Origin: Devosia enhydra
GTDB taxonomy: Bacteria; Pseudomonadota; Alphaproteobacteria; Rhizobiales; Devosiaceae
Assembly: GCF_900119845.1 (NCBI RefSeq)
Contig: NZ_FPKU01000001.1
Location: 1,335,528 to 1,399,527, forward strand
DNA length: 64,000 nucleotides
Direction: 5' to 3'
Both the position numbers and the translations under genes were made by a program. The notes under the pieces are model-generated. The model was not told the DNA's origin. It saw only the letters and a program-made list of their open reading frames with translations, and did not search any database. This document shows, piece by piece, positions 55,541 to 64,000 of this stretch (the stretch's first letter is position 1; each line of letters opens with the position of its first letter).

Positions 55541-56839
55541 ATGACAGGACTGAACCGCAGCTTCGCTGGGCTCGGACTTGGAGTCGCATTCGCGCTCGGC
55601 GCGCTGGCCGCCGCGCCCGCAATGGCTCAGGAGACCATCAAGGTCGGCATCCTGCATTCGCTCTCGGGCACGATGGCGATTTCCGAAACAACTCTCAAAG
55701 ACACGATGCTGTTCCTCATCGAACAGCAGAACGCAGCCGGTGGCGTGCTGGGCAAGCAGCTCGAGCCGGTCGTGGTCGACATCGCCTCCGACTGGCCGCT
55801 GGCCGCCGAACTCGCCCGCCAGCTGATCGAGGTCGACAATGTCGACGTGGTCTTCGGCTGCTGGACCTCGGTGTGCCGCAAGTCCGTGCTGCCGGTGTTC
55901 GAGGAGCTGAACTCGCTGCTCTTCTACCCCGTCCAGTACGAGGGCGAGGAAAGCCAGCGCAATGTCTTCTACACCGGCGCCTCGCCCAACCAGCAGGCCA
56001 TCCCGGCGGTCGACTACCTCATGAACGAAGAAGGCGTCGAGCGCTGGGTTCTCGCCGGCACCGACTATGTCTACCCGCAGACCACCAACAAGATCCTCGA
56101 GCAATACCTCAAGGACAAGGGTGTCGCTGCCGAAGACATCATGATCAACTACACCCCGTTCGGCCATTCCGACTGGCAGACCATCGTCTCCGACATCAAG
56201 ACCTTCGGCTCGGCTGGCAAGAAGACCGCCGTCGTCTCCACCATCAACGGCGACGCCAACGTGCCGTTCTACCGCGAACTGGGCAACCAGGGCGTCGCGG
56301 CCGAGGACATCCCCGTCGTCGCCTTCTCGGTGGGCGAAGAGGAGCTGTCGGGCTTCGACACCACCCCGCTGGTCGGGCACCTGGCCGCATGGAACTACTT
56401 CATGTCGGTCGATACCCCCGAAAACGCCGAGTTCATTGAAGCCTGGCAGACCTTCATTGGCTCCACCGACCGCGTCACCAACGACCCGATGGAAGCCCAT
56501 TACATCGGCTTCAACCTCTGGGTTAAGGCCGTCGAGGCCGCCGGCTCCACCGAAGCCGATGCGGTGATCGACTCCATCGTCGGCCTCGAGACCCCGAACC
56601 TTACCGGCGGCACTGCCACCATGCTCGCCAACCACCACATCACCAAGCCTGTGCTGATCGGCGAAATCCAGGATGACGGACAGTTCTTCGTCGTCTGGGA
56701 GACCGAAGACCTCGTTCCGGGCGACGCCTGGTCCGATTTCCTCCCCGAATCCAAGATGCTCGAGGCCGATTGGACCGCCCCGATCAATTGCGGCAACTAC
56801 AACACCGAGACCAAGACCTGCATCGGCTCCGCCAGCTGA
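55541..56839 (+). CDS. urtA: Urea ABC transporter substrate-binding protein UrtA
   Basis: 432 aa. Signal peptide ending MAQ. ETIKVGILHSLSGTMAISET, GCWTSVCRKSVLPVFEELNS, LFYPVQYEGEESQRNVFYTG and NWQTIV-like GHSDWQTIVSDIKTFG are the typical UrtA sequence. It binds urea or short amides in the periplasm. GGAGG lies 5 nt before the ATG within the leader that matches the candidate sRNA. First gene of urtABCDE. Confidence 0.96.
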   Translation: MTGLNRSFAGLGLGVAFALGALAAAPAMAQETIKVGILHSLSGTMAISETTLKDTMLFLIEQQNAAGGVLGKQLEPVVVDIASDWPLAAELARQLIEVDNVDVVFGCWTSVCRKSVLPVFEELNSLLFYPVQYEGEESQRNVFYTGASPNQQAIPAVDYLMNEEGVERWVLAGTDYVYPQTTNKILEQYLKDKGVAAEDIMINYTPFGHSDWQTIVSDIKTFGSAGKKTAVVSTINGDANVPFYRELGNQGVAAEDIPVVAFSVGEEELSGFDTTPLVGHLAAWNYFMSVDTPENAEFIEAWQTFIGSTDRVTNDPMEAHYIGFNLWVKAVEAAGSTEADAVIDSIVGLETPNLTGGTATMLANHHITKPVLIGEIQDDGQFFVVWETEDLVPGDAWSDFLPESKMLEADWTAPINCGNYNTETKTCIGSAS

Positions 56840-56944
56840 TGCCATCGTGACCAGGGAGCCGGCGCTCAGGCGCCGGTTCCCCCGCCATGCCCCGGGCGCC
56901 CGCCGCCCTAGCCCTTCGTCCCCCGGATCGGGAACCCGCCCCTG

Positions 56945-58600
56945 ATGACGCCTGCCCGCTCCTTCATTGGCCTTGTTCTCTCCCTGCTGCTGCTTGCCGG
57001 CGCTACACCGCTGCGCGCGCAGGAAACAACGCCCGCCAACGCGATCACCGCGCCCGTGGCATCGGCCGCCACGGATCCGGCAGCGCTCGTCGCCGCCATG
57101 GGCGAAGCCAATCTCCGCGAACTCGGCGCCATCGTCACCGAGCTCGCCGCCACCGAGGACACAGCCGTCGTCCCGGCGCTCCAGGCGCTCGCTGCCGGCA
57201 CGCTCTATCTCGACAAGGCCACCGGCGCCGTCGTGATCGTGGCCGGCGGTAATCGGCTCGATCCGCTGACCCAGGCGGTGATCGGCCCCGAATCCGCCGC
57301 CGACCTCACGCGCATCCGCGTCAACAACAGCCTGCGCCGCGACATCGCGGCTGCACTCGGCGCCATGACGCTGATGAACGACGACCCGCGCACCCGCATG
57401 AGCGCGGCCCGCGCCATGATGGCCAATGTCGACGATGCCAATCTGCCGCTCCTCGATGAAGCCATCGCCGCCGAGACCGACACCGCCGTCCGCGCCCTGA
57501 TGCAGGTGGCGCGCGGGGTCACGCTCCTGCGCTCGGCCGACGCCAGCCTCGCCGACAAGCTCGCAGCCGTCCCCGTCGTCGCCCAGTCCGGCGAGCGCGA
57601 CGCAGCCACCGTGCTCACCGCCGCCCGCGCCAATGCGCCCGCCGAGCTCGATGCCGCCATCGCCTCGGCCCTGGCCGGGCTCGAGCAGGAGCGGGCCGTG
57701 TGGAACGCGCTCCAGAATGTCTGGTTCGGCATTTCGCTCGGCTCGGTTCTTCTCCTCGCCGCCATCGGCCTTGCCATCACCTTCGGGGTCATGGGGGTCA
57801 TCAACATGGCCCATGGCGAGATGGTGATGCTTGGCGCCTACACTACCTTCCTCGTGCAGCTCTTCATCCGCCAGAATTTCCCGGGCCTGCTCGATTATTC
57901 GCTGCTGATCGCCCTCCCCGCCGCCTTCCTCGTCACGGCGGCCATCGGTGTCGGCATCGAGCGCGGCATCATTCGCTGGCTCTACGGAAGGCCGCTGGAA
58001 ACGCTGCTCGCCACCTGGGGCCTCTCGCTCATTCTGCAACAGGCGGTGCGCACCACATTCGGGCCGACCAACCAGATGGTGATCGCCCCCACCTGGATGT
58101 CGGGCTCCTTCCAGTTCTACGGCCTTTCGATCACCTATGGCCGGTTCTGGATCGTCATCTTCGCCATGATCGTCTTCGCGCTGCTTTTGCTGGTGCTCAA
58201 CCGCACGGCGCTGGGCCTCCAGATGCGCGCCGTAACCCAGAACCGCCGCATGGCCTCGGCCATGGGCATCCGCACGCCTTTCGTCGATGCCATGACCTTC
58301 GGGCTCGGCTCGGGCATTGCCGGGCTCGCCGGCGTCGCCCTCACCCAGATCGACAACATCTCCCCCAATCTGGGGCAGAACTACATCATCGACAGCTTCA
58401 TGGTCGTGGTGTTCGGCGGGGTCGGCAATCTCTGGGGCACGTTGGTGGGTGCCATGACGCTGGGCATCGCCAACAAGTTCCTCGAGCCCTATGCCGGCGC
58501 CGTGCTCGGCAAGATCCTCATCCTCGTGCTCATCATCCTCTTCATCCAGCGCCGCCCCCGCGGCCTCTTCGCCCTCAAGGGCCGGGCGGTGGAGCAGTGA
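56945..58600 (+). CDS. urtB: Urea ABC transporter permease UrtB
   Basis: 551 aa. A signal peptide and an about 240-residue N-terminal periplasmic helical region (LRRDIAAALGAMTLMNDDPR, ALMQVARGVTLLRSADASLA), then about eight TM segments of a LivH-type permease (ITFGVMGVINMAHGEMVMLG, TPFVDAMTFGLGSGIAGLAG). The long N-terminal extension is normal for UrtB. Follows urtA by 105 bp. Confidence 0.95.
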   Translation: MTPARSFIGLVLSLLLLAGATPLRAQETTPANAITAPVASAATDPAALVAAMGEANLRELGAIVTELAATEDTAVVPALQALAAGTLYLDKATGAVVIVAGGNRLDPLTQAVIGPESAADLTRIRVNNSLRRDIAAALGAMTLMNDDPRTRMSAARAMMANVDDANLPLLDEAIAAETDTAVRALMQVARGVTLLRSADASLADKLAAVPVVAQSGERDAATVLTAARANAPAELDAAIASALAGLEQERAVWNALQNVWFGISLGSVLLLAAIGLAITFGVMGVINMAHGEMVMLGAYTTFLVQLFIRQNFPGLLDYSLLIALPAAFLVTAAIGVGIERGIIRWLYGRPLETLLATWGLSLILQQAVRTTFGPTNQMVIAPTWMSGSFQFYGLSITYGRFWIVIFAMIVFALLLLVLNRTALGLQMRAVTQNRRMASAMGIRTPFVDAMTFGLGSGIAGLAGVALTQIDNISPNLGQNYIIDSFMVVVFGGVGNLWGTLVGAMTLGIANKFLEPYAGAVLGKILILVLIILFIQRRPRGLFALKGRAVEQ

Positions 58601-58629
58601 GCGACCGAAGGGCTGCGATGCGTGCGTTT

Positions 58630-58770
58630 TCGTCCCGTCGCCCCTCAGGGGAGAGGGACAGGGTGAGGGGTGAATGCCCATCAGTTGGCCGCGGATCTGA
58701 ACCCCTCATCCGGCGCTTCGCGCCACCTTCTCCCCTCAGGGGAGAAGGGAGACTGCGCCTCCGGAGTATC
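58630..58770. repeat. Palindromic intergenic repeat within the urt operon
   Basis: Two inverted arms (about 58633-58675 and 58706-58769) each with CCCCTCAGGGGAG and GAGGGG blocks, plus GGCGCTTCGCGCC. Related in style to the element at 187-370. It separates urtB from urtC and could act as an mRNA stabiliser or attenuator. Confidence 0.6.
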
Positions 58771-58775
58771 TGCCC

Positions 58776-59969
58776 ATGCTGACCCAGGCCCTGTTTCGCG
58801 CCCTTGATCGCAAGGCGATCTGGCTCGTCGCCATCTTTGTCGGCCTTGCGATCGCCGTCCCGGCGCTCAACCTGCTCGTGCCGCCGGGCCAGTTCGGCCA
58901 TGTGCCCACCTATATGGTGTCGCTCTTCGGCAAGTATCTGAGCTACGCCATCCTGGCCCTCGCGCTCGATCTCGTCTGGGGATATTGCGGCATTCTCTCG
59001 CTCGGCCACGGCGCCTTCTTCGCGCTCGGCGGCTATGCCATGGGCATGTATCTGATGCGCCAGATCGGCACGCGCGGGGTCTATGGCCACCCCACCCTGC
59101 CCGACTTCATGGTGTTCCTGAACTGGCGCGAGCTGCCCTGGTACTGGTGGGGCTTCGATAATTTCTGGTTCGCCGCGCTGATGGTCATGGCCGTGCCGGG
59201 GCTTCTCGCCTTCGTCTTCGGCTGGTTCGCCTTCCGCAGCCGCGTCACGGGCGTCTATCTCTCGATCATCACCCAGGCGATGACGTTTGCCCTGCTGCTT
59301 GCCTTCTTTCGCAACGACATGGGCTTTGGCGGCAATAACGGGCTGACCGACTTCAAGGATATCCTCGGCGTCCCGGTTCAGGCGCAGACCACCCGCGTCG
59401 CGCTCTTTGCCGCCACGGCTCTGTTCCTCGCCCTCTCGGTGCTCATCTGCTCGATGATCGTCAATTCCAAGCTCGGCAAGGTGATGGTCGCGGTGCGCGA
59501 TGCCGAAAGCCGCACCCGCTTCATCGGCTACCGCGTCGAATATGTGAAGCTCTTCGCCTTCACCGTCTCGGCCATCATGGCGGGCATTGCCGGCGCGCTC
59601 TATGTGCCGCAGGTGGGCATCATCAACCCCGGCGAGTTCGAGCCCGGTAATTCCATCGAAGTGGTGATCTGGACCGCAGTCGGCGGGCGCGGCACCATCA
59701 TCGGGCCCATCATCGGCGCCATCCTCGTCAATATGGGCAAATCCTACTTCACCGCCGCCCTGCCCGAATACTGGCTCTTTGCGCTCGGCGCCCTCTTCGT
59801 CTTCGTCACGCTGTTCATGCCCAAGGGCATTGTCGGGCTCGTCGGCCAGGCCCGCGCCATGCTGCAAAAGCGCGAGAACCGGCAGGCGCCGCCCGACCAG
59901 CCCGCTGCCCCGGCGCGCTCGGCAGCCGCCGAAGCCGGCATCGATGCCCAGCCCAAGCCCGCGGAGTAG
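58776..59969 (+). CDS. urtC: Urea ABC transporter permease UrtC
   Basis: 397 aa, LivM-type permease with about nine TM segments. DLVWGYCGILSLGHGAFFAL, GYAMGMYLMRQIG, FGGNNGLTDFKDILG and VRDAESRTRFIGYRVEYVKL are typical. CCGGAG lies before the ATG. It pairs with UrtB in the inner membrane. The C-terminus is a Pro/Ala-rich tail. Confidence 0.95.
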   Translation: MLTQALFRALDRKAIWLVAIFVGLAIAVPALNLLVPPGQFGHVPTYMVSLFGKYLSYAILALALDLVWGYCGILSLGHGAFFALGGYAMGMYLMRQIGTRGVYGHPTLPDFMVFLNWRELPWYWWGFDNFWFAALMVMAVPGLLAFVFGWFAFRSRVTGVYLSIITQAMTFALLLAFFRNDMGFGGNNGLTDFKDILGVPVQAQTTRVALFAATALFLALSVLICSMIVNSKLGKVMVAVRDAESRTRFIGYRVEYVKLFAFTVSAIMAGIAGALYVPQVGIINPGEFEPGNSIEVVIWTAVGGRGTIIGPIIGAILVNMGKSYFTAALPEYWLFALGALFVFVTLFMPKGIVGLVGQARAMLQKRENRQAPPDQPAAPARSAAAEAGIDAQPKPAE

Positions 59970-59972
59970 ACC

Positions 59973-60722
59973 ATGAACGACGCACAGGACACGATGCTTT
60001 ATCTCAACGGCGTCTCGGTGGCGTTCGATGGGTTCAAGGCCATCAACAACCTCTCGATCATCGTCCGCCCCGCCGAGATGCTCGCCATCATCGGCCCCAA
60101 TGGCGCCGGCAAGACCACGATGATGGACATCATCACCGGCAAGACCCGGCCCGATGCCGGCGAGGTCTATTTCGACGGCCGCACCGACCTCACCCGGCTC
60201 GACGAGGCGGCCATCGCCAATCTCGGCATCGGCCGCAAGTTCCAGAAGCCGACCGTGTTCGAGAGCCAGACCGTCTGGAACAATATCGAGCTGGCGCTGA
60301 AGAAGCCGCGCGGCATCTTCCCCACCCTCTTTTATACCGCATCGAAGGCCGACATCGCCCGCATCGAGGAGATCCTCGAAACCGTCCGCCTCGCCCATCG
60401 CCGCGACGCGCTTGCCGCCGATCTCAGCCATGGGCAGAAGCAGTGGCTCGAAATCGGCATGCTCCTTGCGCAGGACCCCAAGCTCCTGCTCGTCGACGAA
60501 CCCGTGGCCGGCATGACCGACAGCGAGACCGAGGAGACCGCCAAGCTGCTGAAATCGATCAGCGTGACGCGGTCTGTCGTCGTGGTCGAGCACGACATGA
60601 GCTTCGTGCGCGAGCTCGATACCCGCGTCGTCTGCCTCGCCGAGGGCTCTGTGCTGGCCGAAGGCTCGCTCGATCAGGTCAGCGCCAATCCCATCGTCAT
60701 CGAACGCTATCTGGGCCGCTGA
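59973..60722 (+). CDS. urtD: Urea ABC transporter ATPase UrtD
   Basis: 249 aa, LivG-type. GPNGAGKTTMMDIITG (Walker A), LSHGQKQWLEIGMLLAQDPK (signature), LLLVDEPVAGMTDSE (Walker B), VVVEHDMSFVRELDTRV. It starts 3 nt after the urtC stop. Confidence 0.95.
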   Translation: MNDAQDTMLYLNGVSVAFDGFKAINNLSIIVRPAEMLAIIGPNGAGKTTMMDIITGKTRPDAGEVYFDGRTDLTRLDEAAIANLGIGRKFQKPTVFESQTVWNNIELALKKPRGIFPTLFYTASKADIARIEEILETVRLAHRRDALAADLSHGQKQWLEIGMLLAQDPKLLLVDEPVAGMTDSETEETAKLLKSISVTRSVVVVEHDMSFVRELDTRVVCLAEGSVLAEGSLDQVSANPIVIERYLGR

Positions 60723-60754
60723 TGCAGTCGATCCTGCACCCCCGGCACCATGTC

Positions 60755-60810
60755 TCCCACGCACCTCGCTCCACCTCCCCCTTCACGGGGGAGGCTGGGA
60801 GGGGGGCTGT
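60755..60810. repeat. Short palindromic repeat between urtD and urtE
   Basis: CCTCCCCCTTCACGGGGGAGG plus GGGAGGGGGG, a partial copy of the CTCCCC...GGGGAG-type intergenic repeat seen at 187-370 and 58630-58770. Confidence 0.5.
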
Positions 60811-60828
60811 CCCCGCAGGAGCCCAGTC

Positions 60829-61533
60829 ATGAGCACCGCCCTCTCGATCCGCGCCATCAACCTGCATTACGGCGCCGCACAGGCGCTGCGCGGGGTCAGC
60901 ATCGATTGCGCACCCGGCCGCATCACCGCCGTGCTCGGGCGCAACGGGGTGGGTAAATCCTCGACGCTCAGGGCCATCACCGGCATCAACTCGGTTTCGG
61001 CCGGCGAGATCGTCTTCGATAGCGAGACCCTCAGGAAGACCCCGCCCTACAAGCGCGCCCGAATGGGGCTCGGCTATGTGCCGCAGGGCCGCGAGATCTT
61101 CCCCCTGCTCACCGTCAGGGAGAACCTCGAGACCGGCTTTGCCGGCCTCAAGGGCAAGGACAAGTCCATTCCGGACTATATTTTCGAGCTGTTCCCCGTG
61201 CTCAAGTCGATGCTTGGGCGGCGGGGCGGCGACCTCTCGGGTGGCCAGCAGCAGCAGCTGGCAATCGGCCGTGCTCTGGTCACCCGACCCAAAGTGCTGG
61301 TGCTGGATGAACCCACCGAAGGCATCCAGCCCTCGATCATCAAGGATATCGGCCGCGCCCTGCAGTTCCTGCGCGACGAGAAATCCATGACCATCCTGCT
61401 CGTCGAGCAGTATCTCGATTTCTGCCGCGAGATCGCCGACGACATCTACGTCATGGATCGCGGCGAGATCATGCACAAGGGCCCCGCGAGCGATCTGGAC
61501 AAGCCCGAGGTGCGCAGGCATCTGATGGTGTGA
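60829..61533 (+). CDS. urtE: Urea ABC transporter ATPase UrtE
   Basis: 234 aa, LivF-type. GRNGVGKSSTLRAITG (Walker A), LSGGQQQQLAIGRALVTRPK (signature), LVLDEPTEGIQPSII (Walker B), ILLVEQYLDFCREIADDIYV. GTGA overlap with ureD. Last transporter gene. Confidence 0.95.
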   Translation: MSTALSIRAINLHYGAAQALRGVSIDCAPGRITAVLGRNGVGKSSTLRAITGINSVSAGEIVFDSETLRKTPPYKRARMGLGYVPQGREIFPLLTVRENLETGFAGLKGKDKSIPDYIFELFPVLKSMLGRRGGDLSGGQQQQLAIGRALVTRPKVLVLDEPTEGIQPSIIKDIGRALQFLRDEKSMTILLVEQYLDFCREIADDIYVMDRGEIMHKGPASDLDKPEVRRHLMV

Positions 61534-62381
61534 CCAACTCCATGGGAGCCGCCGCCATCCGATTAGAGCCCACCGCCCCGCCCGTGATGCAGCGCGCCCG
61601 CGGTGCCGGCCGCATCCTCGTGGCCGGCGATGATGGCCGAACACGGCTCCGCACCCTCTATCAGGAGGGCTGCGCCAAGCTTCGCCTGCCCAATACCCAT
61701 GACGGCTCGGTGCAGGCGGTGCTGATCAACACTGCCGGCGGGCTCACCGGCGGGGACCGCATCGACTGGCAGGCCGAGGCCGGCGCCCATGCCCGGCTCG
61801 TGCTCACCACCCAGGCCTGCGAGCGCCTCTACCGCTCCACCGGCCCCGATGCCGTGGTCGAGACCCGCCTCACCGTCGGCGAAAATGCCCGCATCGACTG
61901 GCTGCCGCAGGAAACCATCCTCTTTTCCGGCAGCCGCCTGCGACGCGCGCTTTCGGTCGATCTGGCACCCGACGCGACCTTCCTTGCCGTCGAATCCATC
62001 ATCCTTGGGCGCGAGGCGATGGGCGAGGATGCGCGCGACGCCCATCTCTTCGACACCTGGCGTATCCGCGTTGGGGGTCGGCTCGTTCATGCCGAGGCCA
62101 ACCGCATCGATGGCGACACCTGGTCGCGCGACGGGCTCGCGGCGCTGGCCGGCAACCGCGCCTTCGCCACCATCCTCCTGATCGCGCCCGATGCCGCCCG
62201 GCGGCTCGACGCCGTCCGCGCCCTCCTGCCGGCCAAATCCCTCAGCGCCGCAAGCGCGGTGGCCGGCCGCCTCGTCATCCGCGCTGCCGCACCCTCCGGC
62301 CTTGCCTTGCGGCGGATCATTGCGCCAATACTGAACCAACTCTCCGGCGCCGGCAGCCTGCCGCGCCTCTGGCACCTCTAG
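61530..62381 (+). CDS. ureD: Urease accessory protein UreD
   Basis: 283 aa. GRTRLRTLYQEGCAKLRLPN, NTAGGLTGGDRIDW, and LTTQACERLYRS are the UreD signatures. It recruits UreF/UreG to apo-urease for nickel insertion. GTG start overlaps the urtE TGA; ATG at 61542 is possible. Coupling to urtE joins urea uptake and urease assembly. Confidence 0.93.
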   Translation: MTNSMGAAAIRLEPTAPPVMQRARGAGRILVAGDDGRTRLRTLYQEGCAKLRLPNTHDGSVQAVLINTAGGLTGGDRIDWQAEAGAHARLVLTTQACERLYRSTGPDAVVETRLTVGENARIDWLPQETILFSGSRLRRALSVDLAPDATFLAVESIILGREAMGEDARDAHLFDTWRIRVGGRLVHAEANRIDGDTWSRDGLAALAGNRAFATILLIAPDAARRLDAVRALLPAKSLSAASAVAGRLVIRAAAPSGLALRRIIAPILNQLSGAGSLPRLWHL

Positions 62382-62393
62382 GACCCCTCGCCC

Positions 62394-62696
62394 ATGAACC
62401 TCACGCCCCGCGAAAAGGACAAGCTGCTGATCGCCATGGCCGCCAACGTTGCGCGCCGCAGGCTCGAACGCGGCGTCAAGCTCAACCATCCCGAGGCGAT
62501 CGCGCTCATCACCGATTTCGTCGTCGAAGGCGCCCGCGACGGCCGCCCGGTCGCCGAACTGATGGAAGCGGGCGCCCATGTCGTCACCCGAGCGCAGGTG
62601 ATGGAAGGCATCGCCGAGATGATCCACGATGTGCAGGTCGAGGCCACCTTCCCCGATGGCACCAAGCTCGTCACCGTCCACCAGCCGATCCGCTAG
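62394..62696 (+). CDS. ureA: Urease gamma subunit UreA
   Basis: 100 aa. [59 protein letters not shown] and [11 protein letters not shown] are diagnostic. Structural subunit of the (alpha-beta-gamma)3 urease. Confidence 0.97.
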   Translation: MNLTPREKDKLLIAMAANVARRRLERGVKLNHPEAIALITDFVVEGARDGRPVAELMEAGAHVVTRAQVMEGIAEMIHDVQVEATFPDGTKLVTVHQPIR

Positions 62697-62700
62697 CGCC

Positions 62701-62952
62701 ATGCTCGAACTCCGCCCCTCCTGCGAATGCTGCGACAAGGATCTGCCGCCCGACGCGGCCGACGCCATGATCTGCAGCTTCGAATGCACCTTCTGCACCA
62801 GTTGCGTCGATGAAAAGCTCGGCGGCAGATGCCCCAATTGCGGCGGCAATTTCGTGCCCCGCCCGATCCGCCCGGCCGGCAAGCTGGCCAACAATCCCCC
62901 GTCCACAATCCGCGTGTTCAAGCCATCCGGCTGCGCGCCCAAGGCCGTGTGA
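62701..62952 (+). CDS. DUF1272 zinc-ribbon protein
   Basis: 83 aa. [40 protein letters not shown] and PNCGGNF give about ten cysteines in CxxC pairs, as in DUF1272. It probably binds zinc. Four bp after ureA and before ureB, the order ureA-DUF1272-ureB is also known in rhizobia. Role in urease not established. Confidence 0.88.
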   Translation: MLELRPSCECCDKDLPPDAADAMICSFECTFCTSCVDEKLGGRCPNCGGNFVPRPIRPAGKLANNPPSTIRVFKPSGCAPKAV

Positions 62953-62959
62953 ATCAATC

Positions 62960-63265
62960 ATGATCCCAGGCGAAATCATCCCCATGGCCGGCGATATCGA
63001 GCTTAATGCCGGTGCCGAGCAGATCACCATCGAAGTGGCCAATACCGGCGATCGCCCCATTCAGGTGGGCAGCCATTACCATTTCTACGAGACCAATGCC
63101 GGACTGCGCTTTGATCGCGAAAAGGCGCGCGGCATGCGGCTCGATATCGCCGCCGGCACCGCCGTGCGCTTCGAGCCCGGCCAGGCCCGCGAGGTGCGGC
63201 TCGTGCCGCTGTCGGGCGATCGCATCGTCCACGGCTTCCAGGGCAAGGTGATGGGCGCGCTCTGA
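62960..63265 (+). CDS. ureB: Urease beta subunit UreB
   Basis: 101 aa. [40 protein letters not shown], and [19 protein letters not shown] are diagnostic of UreB. The catalytic alpha subunit gene ureC, which normally follows at once, is not present in the next 735 bp of the window. Confidence 0.96.
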   Translation: MIPGEIIPMAGDIELNAGAEQITIEVANTGDRPIQVGSHYHFYETNAGLRFDREKARGMRLDIAAGTAVRFEPGQAREVRLVPLSGDRIVHGFQGKVMGAL

Positions 63266-63367
63266 GGCGGAACAGCGGGCAAAATCCCCCCGCCCCCGCC
63301 TCGGCCCCTTGCATCACGGGGCTGGTGATGACATTGGCTTGGGCCGACCGAGCAAATCGAGGCGCCG

Positions 63368-63766
63368 ATGTCCCAGAAGCCCCTTCCCCTCAAGCACCGC
63401 CTCGCGGCGCAACTTGTCGATCTTTCCAATGGCGGCAAGCAGGATCGCGAGATTGCCGGGCTCGTGGGCGGGTTGGCCATGGCCATCGCCGACAAGCTCA
63501 AAAAGCCCGACTGGCTCGCCGCCAAGGCAGCCATGGGCGATGCCGAGCGCATGGTGCTGCTCGCCGATTTCGACAAGACCATCCCCGAGCGCCTCAAGCA
63601 GGGCCATGGCAAGCATGTCTATGCCATGCAGCTGCTCGGCATTTCGGTGGCCGTGGCCGGCGATCCCGATCCGGAACTGCGTGATGGCGAAAAGCTGCTC
63701 GACGACTATGTCGTGGCCGCCGAAAAGCTCTATCGCGCCGTCGATTCCGCCCGCAAGCGCGCCTGA
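63368..63766 (+). CDS. Hypothetical protein downstream of ureB, 132 aa
   Basis: Soluble, helical: LPLKHRLAAQLVDLSNGGKQ, DKLKKPDWLAAKAAMGDAER, KLLDDYVVAAEKLYRAVDSA. No family recognised. It is 102 bp after ureB in the same direction and may share its transcript. Weak ribosome site (GGCGCCG). Confidence 0.65.
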   Translation: MSQKPLPLKHRLAAQLVDLSNGGKQDREIAGLVGGLAMAIADKLKKPDWLAAKAAMGDAERMVLLADFDKTIPERLKQGHGKHVYAMQLLGISVAVAGDPDPELRDGEKLLDDYVVAAEKLYRAVDSARKRA

Positions 63767-63792
63767 TCGGCGCGTCTCCGCCTCATAGTGAC

Positions 63793-63814
63793 GGGGAAGG
63801 CCCTCGGCCTCCCC
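63793..63814. terminator. Possible bidirectional terminator hairpin
   Basis: GGGGAAGGCC-CTC-GGCCTCCCC forms a stem with one bulge between the convergent 132-aa gene and the cytochrome c gene. No clear T-run. Confidence 0.35.
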
Positions 63815-63827
63815 CCGCGGATCGGCC

Positions 63828-64000
63828 TCAGTCCTTGGGCTCGAGCGAGCGCAGATAGACCACGATGGCCTGCACGTCCTCGGGCTTCATCTTGGCGTAA
63901 TAGGCATAGGCCATCGGCGGCATCATCGGATTGCCATCGGGCCGCACGCCGGCCGTGATCATCTTGGCGATGTCTTCATCCGAGTAGTCGGCGAGCCCCG
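63828..64000 (-). CDS. Cytochrome c family protein, C-terminal part (cut by window edge)
   Basis: The visible end reads GLADYSDEDIAKMITAGVRP, followed by a PMMPPMAYAYYAKMKPEDV stretch and a tail AIVVYLRSLEPKD. The Met-Pro-rich loop (axial Met ligand) and final helix LxxYLRSL are typical of class I cytochrome c domains, often with dehydrogenases. The haem-binding CxxCH lies outside the window. Opposite in strand to the urease genes. Confidence 0.85.
   Translation of the reverse strand, partial: GLADYSDEDIAKMITAGVRPDGNPMMPPMAYAYYAKMKPEDVQAIVVYLRSLEPKD

Noticed and set aside
55457-58681. A 1074-codon open frame on the minus strand opposite urtA and urtB
   Set aside because: It is an antisense frame created by GC-rich codon bias; the plus-strand products are unmistakable UrtA and UrtB.

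Overview
The window is GC-rich chromosomal DNA from an alphaproteobacterium. A meso-DAP-type dcw cell-wall cluster, an OxyR/KatG pair, an ArsR-methyltransferase beside metF, DUF2336 and DUF1272 proteins and a urtABCDE-ureDAB operon together suggest Hyphomicrobiales. Devosiaceae is my best guess, but it is not proven from sequence alone.

Layout. (1) 1-12629, all minus strand: the division and cell-wall operon read 5'->3' from the right as slyX, rsmH, ftsL, ftsI, murE, murF, mraY, ftsW, murG, murC, murB, ddl. Many joints are 4-nt ATGA overlaps. (2) 12650-25173: a 12.3-12.5 kb integrated element sits inside the RNase P RNA gene. A 228-bp copy of the rnpB 3' part lies at the left edge, and a complete rnpB with the same 228 bp lies at the right edge. 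The element carries a P4-type tyrosine integrase, a retron-like cassette (candidate ncRNA, 42-aa ORF, HTH protein, reverse transcriptase with retron hallmarks), a PrimPol-SF3 helicase replication protein, a GIY-YIG protein, two AT-rich-DNA-binding or related proteins, and several unknown proteins. It has no recognisable virion genes, so it resembles a phage satellite or small integrative island. (3) 25368-49267, housekeeping and accessory genes: a TerB-DnaJ protein, metF with its ArsR-methyltransferase regulator and a perfect palindromic operator, katG/oxyR, MOSC, rarD, a host-attachment-like protein with an FNR/FixK box, map, ettA, a GH13 enzyme, an inverted-architecture MCP, a four-repeat cysteine protein, a YdeP-type molybdoenzyme, DUF606 transporters, a VapBC-type toxin-antitoxin pair, and an NMT1/THI5-type ABC transporter (continuing to 50314). 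(4) 50550-55033: a cluster of small secreted Gly/Asn/Ser-rich proteins with a beta-barrel-like protein and an XRE regulator. It also has a very long perfect palindrome in an AT-rich gap. (5) 55168-63766: the urea uptake and urease region, urtABCDE-ureD-ureA-DUF1272-ureB. urtA has a textbook sigma-54 promoter. Upstream on the opposite strand is a candidate small RNA with its own terminator. Its presumed seed could pair over about 25 nt with the whole urtA 5' UTR including the Shine-Dalgarno sequence. ureC is not present next to ureB. (6) 63828-64000: the C-terminus of a cytochrome c on the minus strand.

The two most promising undescribed items are the rnpB-integrated element with its divergent retron-like cassette, and the putative antisense-like sRNA facing the urea-transport operon. 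Both rest on sequence reading and family knowledge and have not been tested computationally or experimentally.
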